From the NCBI GenBank assembly GCA_002386465.1, contig DGIT01000007.1:17435-24684 (forward strand): a DNA stretch of 7,250 nucleotides, in the 5' to 3' direction. The notes under the pieces were generated by a model that had not been told where the DNA came from, did not search any database, and saw nothing but the letters and a program-made list of their open reading frames with translations. Within the stretch, counting starts at the first letter, position 1; each line of letters begins with the position of its first letter. Source of the DNA: Burkholderiales bacterium UBA4615. GTDB taxonomy: Bacteria > Pseudomonadota > Gammaproteobacteria > Burkholderiales > Burkholderiaceae_E. Below are positions 1-5,460 of the stretch, in pieces. The translations under genes and the position numbers were made by a program.

Positions 1-169
1 GCTGGACAGCGAGGCGCTCGACGTGGCTGTGCGGGTGCTCAAGGATCTGCAGCAATCAGGCCGCATGGTTGGCATTATTTCTCATGTGGCTGAACTGAAG
101 GAATGGATGGAGGCGCGCCTGGAAATCCGGGCATCAAGCACGGGCAGCTCTGCGCGCTTTGTTGTGTAG
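1..169 (+). CDS. sbcC: Exonuclease subunit SbcC, C-terminal end (partial)
   Basis: The reading frame enters the window open at base 2 and ends with TAG at 167-169, leaving 55 codons. The visible peptide has the closing part of an SbcC/Rad50-type ABC ATPase head: an LDSEALDVAV stretch corresponds to the D-loop region (family form: LD.E.L..A), followed by GRMVGIISHVAELKE, whose ISHV contains the H-loop histidine that contacts the ATP gamma-phosphate. From family knowledge, SbcC pairs with the SbcD nuclease and cleaves hairpins and blocked DNA ends in the cytoplasm. The Walker A and B motifs and the coiled coil lie outside the window, so only the C-terminus supports the call. A small SAP-domain gene follows on the same strand after 38 bases. 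Another SMC/Rad50-like ATPase is possible but less likely, because the spacing after the histidine fits SbcC. Confidence 0.85.
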   Translation, partial: LDSEALDVAVRVLKDLQQSGRMVGIISHVAELKEWMEARLEIRASSTGSSARFVV

Positions 170-207
170 AGCCTCGCGATTGAATCGTCTTGGGAGGGCA
201 CAGACCA

Positions 208-750
208 ATGAATGAGCGGAGCGCTCATCGCCCCGAGCTTTCTCATACGCTATCAGCCGATACATTTCGCCGGTGGTACTGGCTTAAGTCCGAACTCTTG
301 GCGTTTTGCCGCCAGCATGGTTTGCCAGCCAGTGGCGGAAAAGAGGCTTTGGCGCAGAGGATTGCATCGCACCTTGAAGCGGTGCCGGTGCATGGCCCAG
401 CAGTGGTCGGTGTGAAGCGCGCGGTCATGCCTGATCATTTTCTTGCAACAACGATCATTGGGTCGGGCTGGCGATACACGCAGGCTCTGCGCAGCTATTT
501 TGAGTCTGTCCACGGACCCTCGTTCCGATTCAACGAAGCGTTGCGGATGTTTATTGCTCAAGGTGAGGGGCGGACCCTGGCAGAGGCTTCAGACCACTAT
601 CGCAACAGCCTGCTGCAGGCAAAGCGCCCGATTCCTCGGCAGTTCGAGTACAACCGCCATATGCGGGCCTTTTATGAGGCCAATCCGGGGGCCAGTCGCG
701 AACAGGCCCTTGAGAGTTGGTGGGCCAGACGGGCCAAGCCCCAAGCTTGA
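208..750 (+). CDS. SAP domain-containing protein (DUF6434-like)
   Basis: This is a 180-residue protein. I chose the ATG at 208 because a GGAGG ribosome binding site (193-197) lies 10 bases upstream; the in-frame TTG at 190 would overlap that site. Residues about 22-57 resemble a SAP motif, a helix-turn-helix-like fold that usually binds DNA: leucine-rich helices around LKSELLAFCRQHGLPASGGK and then LAQRIASHL. Residues about 80-135 (YTQALRSYFESVHGPSFRFN and TLAEASDHYR) match the domain usually annotated as DUF6434. The tail (QFEYNRHMRAFYEANPG, then REQALESW) is typical of the same small family. There is no signal peptide or membrane segment, so it is probably cytoplasmic. It follows sbcC by 38 bases on the same strand and may be cotranscribed. 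The biochemical role is unknown; DNA binding is inferred from the SAP motif alone. Confidence 0.85.
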   Translation: MNERSAHRPELSHTLSADTFRRWYWLKSELLAFCRQHGLPASGGKEALAQRIASHLEAVPVHGPAVVGVKRAVMPDHFLATTIIGSGWRYTQALRSYFESVHGPSFRFNEALRMFIAQGEGRTLAEASDHYRNSLLQAKRPIPRQFEYNRHMRAFYEANPGASREQALESWWARRAKPQA

Positions 751-778
751 GCCCTCGACCCGTGGGCTCTAGTTCATT
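749..778 (+). terminator. Possible weak terminator after the SAP-domain gene
   Basis: GAGCCC (749-754) and GGGCTC (764-769) form a perfect 6-bp stem with a 9-base loop that starts at the stop codon of the SAP-domain gene. It is followed by an imperfect T-rich stretch (CTAGTTCATT). It sits in the 35-base gap between two convergent genes, where a terminator is expected. The broken T tract makes intrinsic termination uncertain, and no T tract follows it on the minus strand. Confidence 0.35.
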
Positions 779-785
779 AGGCGGC

Positions 786-1772
786 TTAGTGTGCGCCGGC
801 CCGGTACATCAGGGCGTTGCGATCAACAGATTGAATGCTCAGTCGCAGTAATTCGCCGTCGCGGCCCACTTTCAGGGGCACTTCCACGCCCGCCGGGCCG
901 ACTGCCCAGACCGTTCGCAGGAAGGTGGCCAGCGAATGCACGCGATGGCCGGCCACATCCAGGATCAGATCGCCCTGTTGTAGACCGGCCTTCATGGCAG
1001 GCCCCTGGTCAGCGACACCGCCCACGATGACCCGGCCCTCGTCTTCGGCTGCATACAGCCCCAGCCAGGGACGCGGTGGCAGACCGCTTTGGCCGGTCTT
1101 CATGAGGTTGTCGAGGATGGGGTCGAGCAACTCGATGGGTACGACCATATTGCCTTGACCGGAGTCGGCGTCGGGAGCGTTTTCAATCGCTTCTTGCAGC
1201 AGCAGTGACCCAATACCGATCAGTTCGCCTGCCTCGTTGAACAAGCCCGCGCCACTCCATTCCGGATGCGCAGGCGTGGTGTAAAGCGCAGCTTCGAGCA
1301 GGTATTCCCAATAGCCTGCAAACGGGCGCCGGTCGGCCAGGCGTGCCTTCAGTGCATGGCGTGATCCGCCATGGCTGATCAGGAAGACCGTGTCCCCGAC
1401 TTGCGCAGTGGGGCCCGTTGCGCGCCGGGCCGGCGTGGCCTTGAGCGGACCGAGGGCCTTGAGCAAGCCGAAGCCCGTGACCTGATCGTAAGCCAGCGGA
1501 ACTGCCTGAACCACCTGGCCTGAGCGCGTGGTCAGGAAGGCTGTGTGGGCTTCGGTGGTCAGATAGCCGATGGTGAGCACCGTGCCCCGATCATCGAGCA
1601 CGACCCCACTGCCTGCGCGAGAGGTGCCCAGAGTGTTGGCGGTGAAGGCCTGCTCCGGCACCTCGGCTCGCAAGGCAACGACCGAATCGAGCATCGCCTC
1701 GAGATCGCCACTCAGATCGTCAGCCTGAGGCAGCAGGTCCTTGGGAAATGACCACTCTTTTTGTTGGCTCAT
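786..1772 (-). CDS. S1C/HtrA-like PDZ protein with degenerate catalytic triad
   Basis: This is a 328-residue protein with a trypsin-like fold (about 45-225) followed by a PDZ domain (about 234-315, PWLGLY through GLQQGDLILDVAGHRV). The fold is recognisable from GSGVVLDDRGTVLT (54-67) and WSGAGLFNEAGELIGIG (172-188). Aligned by eye to HtrA/DegP, the catalytic His of the TNAH motif is Tyr70 (TIGY), the catalytic Asp of the T/SDLA motif is Gly100 (TGFG), and only the Ser survives (Ser173 in EWSGAG). It is therefore probably not an active protease and may act as a binding or scaffold protein; that is inference. No N-terminal signal peptide is visible, unlike DegP. It lies 36 bases downstream of the Bug receptor gene on the same strand, so cotranscription is plausible. 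The ribosome binding site is weak (AGGA, 14 bases before the ATG), so the start is less certain than the frame. Confidence 0.85.
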   Translation of the reverse strand: MSQQKEWSFPKDLLPQADDLSGDLEAMLDSVVALRAEVPEQAFTANTLGTSRAGSGVVLDDRGTVLTIGYLTTEAHTAFLTTRSGQVVQAVPLAYDQVTGFGLLKALGPLKATPARRATGPTAQVGDTVFLISHGGSRHALKARLADRRPFAGYWEYLLEAALYTTPAHPEWSGAGLFNEAGELIGIGSLLLQEAIENAPDADSGQGNMVVPIELLDPILDNLMKTGQSGLPPRPWLGLYAAEDEGRVIVGGVADQGPAMKAGLQQGDLILDVAGHRVHSLATFLRTVWAVGPAGVEVPLKVGRDGELLRLSIQSVDRNALMYRAGAH

Positions 1773-1808
1773 GAGGCGCGCTTTGATCCTGGGTTCGGCA
1801 TGGAGCGA

Positions 1809-2804
1809 TCAGTCGACGCGTGCACCCGATGCCTTCACGATACGGGACATGCGGGTGGTTTCGCTGCGGATTTGCGCCGAGATCTGCTCGGGCGACAGTG
1901 TCATCGGCATCATGCCCTGAGACACGAGTTGCGCGATGAATTCCCGGTTGCCCAGCAGCTTGGCCACGGCGGTATTGAGTCGGTTCACCACGTCGCGCGG
2001 CGTGCCTGCGGGGGCGAGGAAGGCGTACCAGGCGCCGATGTCCATGTCCTTGTAGCCCACCTCGGCAAAGGTGGGGACGTCGGGTAAGAGTGGCGAGCGC
2101 TTGTCACCGGAAATGGCCAGCATGCGCACCTTGTCGGCTTTGAGGAAGCCCTGCACCGTGGTGAGTGCCGGAAAGGTGAACAGCACCTGACCGCCGATCA
2201 CGTCCGCCACGGCCTGAGCCGATCCCTTGTAAGGGACATGGACCAGATCAGTGCCGCTGATCTTCTTGTACATCTCACCCATGAGGTGAGCCTGGCTGCC
2301 CACGCCATAGGAGCCGTAACTGAGCTTGCCGCTGCGTGCGCGGGTATAGGCGACGAGTTCAGAGAAGCTGTTCACGGGCAGCGTGGAAGAGACCGCCAAA
2401 CCCAGATTGAGGTACGCGACCGTGGCCACGGGTACGAAGTCTTTATTCGCGTCGTACGGCAGCGAAGAAAACAGCACCGGGTTCAGCACGAAGGTGGCGT
2501 CGTTCGTGAAGAGCAGGGTGTAGCCATCGGCTGGGGCCTTGGCCACGATCTCGGCACCGATTCCGGAATTGCCGCCGGCCTTGTTGTCGATGACCACCTG
2601 CTGCCCCATCAGTTCCGTGAGGCGTTGCGCGACCGTGCGCGCCATGATGTCGGTGGCACCGCCAGGCGGGTATGGCACGACGACTCGGATAGGCTTGCTG
2701 GGGTAGGGCGACTGAGCGAGGGCTGCACTGCCCATGCTCAACAGCAGGGCGCTGCACAAAAGGGCGCGCCGGACAAGGGTCTGCATGCGGGGAAACGCGT
2801 TCAT
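1809..2804 (-). CDS. Bug/TctC-family tripartite tricarboxylate receptor
   Basis: This is a 331-residue periplasmic solute-binding protein of the Bug family, the receptor of tripartite tricarboxylate (TctABC) transport; known ligands in the family are small carboxylates and related compounds. A signal peptide is clear: RR at 12-13, a hydrophobic core, and a likely cleavage after ALA at residue 30. Family motifs follow in order: PIRVVVPYPPGGATDIMAR (38-56), NKAGGNSGIGAE (74-85), PADGYTLL (91-98), LSYGSYGVGSQAHL (161-174), VPYKGSAQAVADVIGGQV (190-207) and DVPTFAEVGY (242-251). Length is normal for the family. The ATG at 2804 is preceded by AAGGA with 9 bases of spacing. No tctA or tctB membrane gene is present in the window, which is common for Bug genes. 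The gene starts 46 bases after tRNA-Arg on the same strand. The ligand cannot be predicted from sequence alone. Confidence 0.93.
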   Translation of the reverse strand: MNAFPRMQTLVRRALLCSALLLSMGSAALAQSPYPSKPIRVVVPYPPGGATDIMARTVAQRLTELMGQQVVIDNKAGGNSGIGAEIVAKAPADGYTLLFTNDATFVLNPVLFSSLPYDANKDFVPVATVAYLNLGLAVSSTLPVNSFSELVAYTRARSGKLSYGSYGVGSQAHLMGEMYKKISGTDLVHVPYKGSAQAVADVIGGQVLFTFPALTTVQGFLKADKVRMLAISGDKRSPLLPDVPTFAEVGYKDMDIGAWYAFLAPAGTPRDVVNRLNTAVAKLLGNREFIAQLVSQGMMPMTLSPEQISAQIRSETTRMSRIVKASGARVD

Positions 2805-2850
2805 GGGAATCTGTCCTTGATCAGGCGCAGCCGCGAGACCGCAGCAGGCG

Positions 2851-2926
2851 TGGCGCCCCCGGCACGAATCGAACGTGCGACCCTCCCCTTAGGAGGGGGA
2901 TGCTCTATCCACTGAGCTACGGAGGC
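2851..2926 (-). tRNA. tRNA-Arg (anticodon CCT)
   Basis: A full 76-base cloverleaf can be folded by hand on the minus strand. The acceptor stem GCCTCCG pairs with CGGGGGC (one T-G pair). The D arm is GCTC/GAGC with loop AGTGGATA. The anticodon arm TCCCC/GGGGA carries the loop CTCCTAA, giving anticodon CCT, which reads AGG (arginine). The T arm GCACG/CGTGC carries loop TTCGAAT. The discriminator base is G and the 3' CCA is encoded (2853-2851). AGG is a rare arginine codon in high-GC genomes, so this is usually a single-copy minor isoacceptor. The Bug/TctC gene begins 46 bases downstream with no terminator between them. Confidence 0.97.
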
Positions 2927-2936
2927 GGGTGGGCGG

Positions 2937-2942
2937 ATTGTA
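2937..2942 (-). promoter_or_regulatory. Likely -10 element of the tRNA-Arg promoter
   Basis: On the minus strand TACAAT (five of six matches to the sigma-70 -10 consensus) ends 10 bases before the first base of the tRNA, which allows a leader of a few bases. The bases between (CCGCCCACCC) are GC-rich, as expected of a discriminator in stable-RNA promoters under stringent control; that regulatory reading is inference. I see no good TTGACA-like -35 element 16-18 bases upstream, so the promoter call rests on the -10 element and its position. Confidence 0.5.
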
Positions 2943-3025
2943 CCCAAGCCCTTCGGGCGATGCGCCCCAGGCCGCTGAGCCGATCGCGTACTATTTTGTG
3001 GCCCATACACCCTCAGGAGACTCCC

Positions 3026-3403
3026 TTGATCGGCTACACCTGCGTTGGCACCAATGATCTCGATCGCTCGGTTGCGTTTTACACCGACCTGTTTGCGCCA
3101 CTGGGCGCCAAGGTGTTCTTCAAGACCGACCGTGGCGTGGGTTGGGGCGTCAAGCCTGGCCAGCCGATGTTCAGTGTCATGAAGCCTTTCGATGCGCAGC
3201 CGGCCACGGCCGGCAATGGCACCATGATTTCGCTGCTGATGCCCGACGTGGCCACGGTCCAGGCACTGCATGCCAAGGCACTGTCGCTGGGCGCGCGTGA
3301 CGAAGGCGCACCGGGCGCCCGTTCCAAGACCTTTTACGGCGCGTACTTTCGCGACCCGGACGGCAACAAACTGGCGGTGTACTGCATCACGCCCGCAAGC
3401 TGA
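3026..3403 (+). CDS. VOC-family (glyoxalase/bleomycin-resistance fold) protein
   Basis: This is a 125-residue, single-domain VOC protein. I chose TTG at 3026 because AGGAG (3015-3019) lies 6 bases upstream and translation then begins MIGYTCVGTNDLDRSVAFY, the usual beginning of this family. The longer open frame upstream runs through the tRNA gene and is not real. Typical motifs follow: APLGAKV (24-30), KPFDAQPATAGNGTM (53-67), HAKALSLGARDEGAPGAR (82-99) and FYGAYFRDPDGNKL (103-116). The position near the N-terminus that holds a metal-binding His in glyoxalase I appears to lack one here, so lactoylglutathione lyase activity should not be assumed. Only 42 bases separate it from the amidohydrolase gene, so the two are probably one operon. 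Substrate unknown; probably cytoplasmic. Confidence 0.9.
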   Translation: MIGYTCVGTNDLDRSVAFYTDLFAPLGAKVFFKTDRGVGWGVKPGQPMFSVMKPFDAQPATAGNGTMISLLMPDVATVQALHAKALSLGARDEGAPGARSKTFYGAYFRDPDGNKLAVYCITPAS

Positions 3404-3445
3404 GTTCGCTGCGTTGTAACCCTGCCCGTCGGAAGGAGCCCCGCA

Positions 3446-4678
3446 ATGGCTCGCATTGCATTCACTCAAGCCGTTCTGTTCGATAGCGTCGCAGGCGTCC
3501 TGCGCCCCCATGCCACGGTGGTGGTGCAGGACGAACTCATTGTCGATGTGCTCTTTGGTGATGTCCGGATCGATGATGCGCGCATCGTGGATGTCGGTGG
3601 TCGCACGCTCATGCCCGGTCTGATTGATGCGCATGTGCATGTCACCTCGACCGTGCCCGATTTCATGAAGCTGGGCATGATGCCGGCCTCGCTGATTGCT
3701 GCGCAGAGCAAGGACATCGTGGAAGGGATGCTGGCGCGCGGCTTCACGACAGTGCGCGATGCTGCGGGCGCGGACCACGGGTTGGTGCAGGCGATCGAGC
3801 AGGGCTATTTTCAGGGGCCGCGCTTGTTCATCGCAGGCCAGGCCATCTCGCAGACCGGTGGCCATGGCGACACGCGGCCCATAGGCGTGAAAACCATGAT
3901 GTGCACCTGTGCCGGACTGGGCATGCTCGGCACGATTGCTGATGGCGTGGGCGAAGTGCGCCGAGCGGCGCGCGAGCAGATCCGCAACGGGGCGCACCAG
4001 ATCAAGGTGATGGCCGGGGGCGGTGTATCGAGCCCCACCGACCCGATTGACGGCACGCAGTATTCGCTCGAGGAATTGCGCGCTGTCTGCGAGGAGGCCG
4101 ATGCGGCCAACACCTATGTGATGGCCCATGCCTACTCGCCCAAGGCGATCATCCGCGCGGTGCAATCCGGCGTGAAATCGATCGAGCATGGCAATCTGCT
4201 CGATGAAGCGGCTGCGCGCGAGATGCGTCGTCAGGGCGCCTGGTACGTGCCGACCCTGGCGACCTACGACTCGCTCGCACGAGAAGGTGCTTCGCTGGGC
4301 TGGCCACAGGCGATGCTCGACAAGCTCGATCGGGTGAAGGCGCGAGGCCTGGAGGCGATCCGCATTGCGCATGCCGAGGGCGTACCGATCGCCTTTGGCA
4401 CCGACCTGCTGGGCACCATGCATGATGATCAGAGCAACGAGTTCACGCTACGTGCCCAGGCCATGGGCGCGGCCGCGATCCTGCAGGGGGCGACCTCGAT
4501 TGCCGCGCGCATGATGGGGCAGGAAGGTCGGCTCGGGGTTGTTGCGCCCGGTGCGATCGCTGACCTGATCGTGGTCGACGGTGATCCGTTGGCCGATCTG
4601 TCTCTGCTGCAACAGCAGGGCGCGCATCTGCCGGTCATCATGAAAGCAGGGCGCTGGGTACGCAACCGCCTGGGGTAG
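3446..4678 (+). CDS. Metal-dependent amidohydrolase, Xaa-Pro dipeptidase-like
   Basis: This is a 410-residue amidohydrolase-superfamily enzyme of the imidazolonepropionase/prolidase-like group (COG1228 type). The ligands expected for a binuclear metal centre are all present: HVH (His63, His65) after the strand MPGLIDA, Lys187 in QIKVMAGGG (the likely carboxylated lysine), His228 in MAHAY, His248 in IEHGN, and Asp320 in FGTDL. TGGHGD (137-142) and SPTDPIDG (196-203) are typical of members shown to cleave L-Xaa-L-Pro or related dipeptides and N-acyl amino acids. The C-terminal GVVAPGAIADLIVVDGDPL closes the small beta domain. No signal peptide is seen, so it is cytoplasmic. The ATG follows AAGGAG (3433-3438) by 7 bases. 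It is the second gene after the VOC protein. Exact substrate is uncertain; all catalytic residues look intact. Confidence 0.9.
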   Translation: MARIAFTQAVLFDSVAGVLRPHATVVVQDELIVDVLFGDVRIDDARIVDVGGRTLMPGLIDAHVHVTSTVPDFMKLGMMPASLIAAQSKDIVEGMLARGFTTVRDAAGADHGLVQAIEQGYFQGPRLFIAGQAISQTGGHGDTRPIGVKTMMCTCAGLGMLGTIADGVGEVRRAAREQIRNGAHQIKVMAGGGVSSPTDPIDGTQYSLEELRAVCEEADAANTYVMAHAYSPKAIIRAVQSGVKSIEHGNLLDEAAAREMRRQGAWYVPTLATYDSLAREGASLGWPQAMLDKLDRVKARGLEAIRIAHAEGVPIAFGTDLLGTMHDDQSNEFTLRAQAMGAAAILQGATSIAARMMGQEGRLGVVAPGAIADLIVVDGDPLADLSLLQQQGAHLPVIMKAGRWVRNRLG

Positions 4679-4732
4679 GGCAGCCGGCTGACCGCTATCC
4701 AGGCGCGAGATTCAGGTACTGCATGCGGGCAC

Positions 4733-4757
4733 AAAAAAGCCCGCCGAGGCGGGCTTT
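4733..4757 (-). terminator. Intrinsic terminator of the DUF2780 lipoprotein gene, partly bidirectional
   Basis: On the minus strand the stem AAAGCCCGC/GCGGGCTTT with a four-base loop (CTCG) is followed by an unbroken run of six T (4738-4733), a textbook intrinsic terminator 24 bases after the lipoprotein stop codon. On the plus strand the same hairpin is followed by only three T, so it may also stop the convergent amidohydrolase transcript, less efficiently. Confidence 0.9.
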
Positions 4758-4780
4758 CCGGTGCCTTGGCTGAATGTGGC

Positions 4781-5221
4781 TCAGCGCAGAATGCCGCCCA
4801 GCATGCTGGCCGCGCTGCTGGCGTTGCTGCCATTCAGGAAGTTGCCCATGTAGCTGGCCATGGCGTTCATCTGGGCCGGGCTCACGTTGAGCTTGGACAT
4901 GGCGCTGTTGACAGCCGCCAAGGAGTTCAGCGACGAAGGCGACACGCCCAGCAGACCAGCACCCTTGGTGGCCAGATCGGGCAGGCCGGGCAGGCTGGTG
5001 TTCAGGCGTGCAAAGTCGGCCGGGCTTAGCTTGTTCTGTGCCAGCGCGGTGAGGGCGCCTGCGCCAGCCGTGGTCTGGTCAAGGCTGGTCCCCATGTGAC
5101 GCTGCAGGCCCGAGAGCATGCCGTTCAGGCCGGAAGCAGGCGGGTTGAAGCCCAGCGGAGCGGCGCAGCCGGCGACGATGGGGGCCGCAGCGGCGGCGAG
5201 GAGCAGTGCACGACGGTTCAT
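4781..5221 (-). CDS. DUF2780-like (VcgC/VcgE) predicted lipoprotein
   Basis: This is a 146-residue protein. The N-terminus has RR followed by a short alanine-rich hydrophobic stretch and the lipobox VAGC (16-19), so it is predicted to be cleaved before Cys19 and lipid-anchored. Ala at +2 would favour the outer membrane under the enterobacterial sorting rule. The mature part is rich in Ala, Ser, Leu, Gly and Asn and has the pattern of DUF2780: AGAGALTALAQNKLSPADFARL (52-73), SLPGLPDL (76-83) and a second half SKLNVSPAQMNAMASYMGNFL (109-129). The helices carry no recognisable catalytic residues. It is a single-gene unit with its own promoter and a strong terminator. The ribosome binding site is weak (AAGAGA). 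Function of the family is unknown to me. Confidence 0.85.
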   Translation of the reverse strand: MNRRALLLAAAAAPIVAGCAAPLGFNPPASGLNGMLSGLQRHMGTSLDQTTAGAGALTALAQNKLSPADFARLNTSLPGLPDLATKGAGLLGVSPSSLNSLAAVNSAMSKLNVSPAQMNAMASYMGNFLNGSNASSAASMLGGILR

Positions 5222-5286
5222 GGATGGTCTCTCTTAATGATGTTGGGAACAGGCTGAATGCAGCGCGCGAGCGGCGCGGGCATCGG

Positions 5287-5315
5287 ATTGTAGACGCAGA
5301 AGAAAGTTTTTTCGA
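5287..5315 (-). promoter_or_regulatory. Sigma-70-like promoter of the DUF2780 lipoprotein gene
   Basis: On the minus strand TCGAAA (5315-5310, four of six matches to TTGACA) and TACAAT (5292-5287, five of six matches to TATAAT) are separated by exactly 17 bases. The spacer begins with an A-rich tract. Transcription would start near 5280, giving a leader of about 60 bases before the ATG at 5221. Confidence 0.6.
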
Positions 5316-5378
5316 TCTTCAGCGTAAGACAGCGCTGTTTTGTCGGGGTGCGGTCGGTGCAGGGCGATGATTTGAGTC

Positions 5379-5410
5379 CATCGCGTCACCCCTCGGGGCA
5401 GGGGTGGATG
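5379..5410. other. Intergenic hairpin between the peptide receptor and lipoprotein genes
   Basis: CACCCCT (5387-5393) and AGGGGTG (5400-5406) form a perfect 7-bp stem with a 6-base loop. CATC (5379-5382) and GATG (5407-5410) can extend it across a 4-base bulge. It lies 51 bases after the stop codon of the peptide-binding receptor. No T tract follows on either strand, so it is not a standard intrinsic terminator; it could protect a 3' mRNA end or assist termination. The rest of 5222-5460 holds only the lipoprotein promoter and leader. Confidence 0.45.
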
Positions 5411-5460
5411 CCCGCCAGGGATGAAACCCTGATTGTGCGAGCATCCGCGACGCCTTAGGC

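Noticed and set aside
190..207. Upstream TTG start for the SAP-domain protein
   Set aside because: It would put the start codon on top of the GGAGG site that serves the ATG at 208, and the added residues have no family support.
2238..2915. A 225-codon open frame on the plus strand
   Set aside because: It is antisense to the Bug receptor and to the tRNA, and has no plausible ribosome binding site or motif.
2851..2926. tRNA-Arg as an attachment site for an integrated element
   Set aside because: I found no second copy of the tRNA 3' end in the window, no integrase or phage gene, and the flanking genes look like ordinary chromosomal genes.
2989..2994. TACTAT as a -10 element for the VOC/amidohydrolase operon
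   Set aside because: It matches only four of six consensus positions and has no -35-like sequence at a suitable distance, so the promoter of this operon is left unassigned.
2900..3025. Upstream extension of the VOC frame
   Set aside because: It overlaps the tRNA gene and its promoter, and the added residues do not resemble a VOC protein; the TTG at 3026 has a strong ribosome binding site and a family-like N-terminus.
2801..4423. A 540-codon open frame on the minus strand
   Set aside because: It is antisense to the VOC and amidohydrolase genes and runs through the tRNA-Arg gene. Its translation is rich in Arg, His and Ala with no family motif, as expected of a shadow frame in high-GC DNA.
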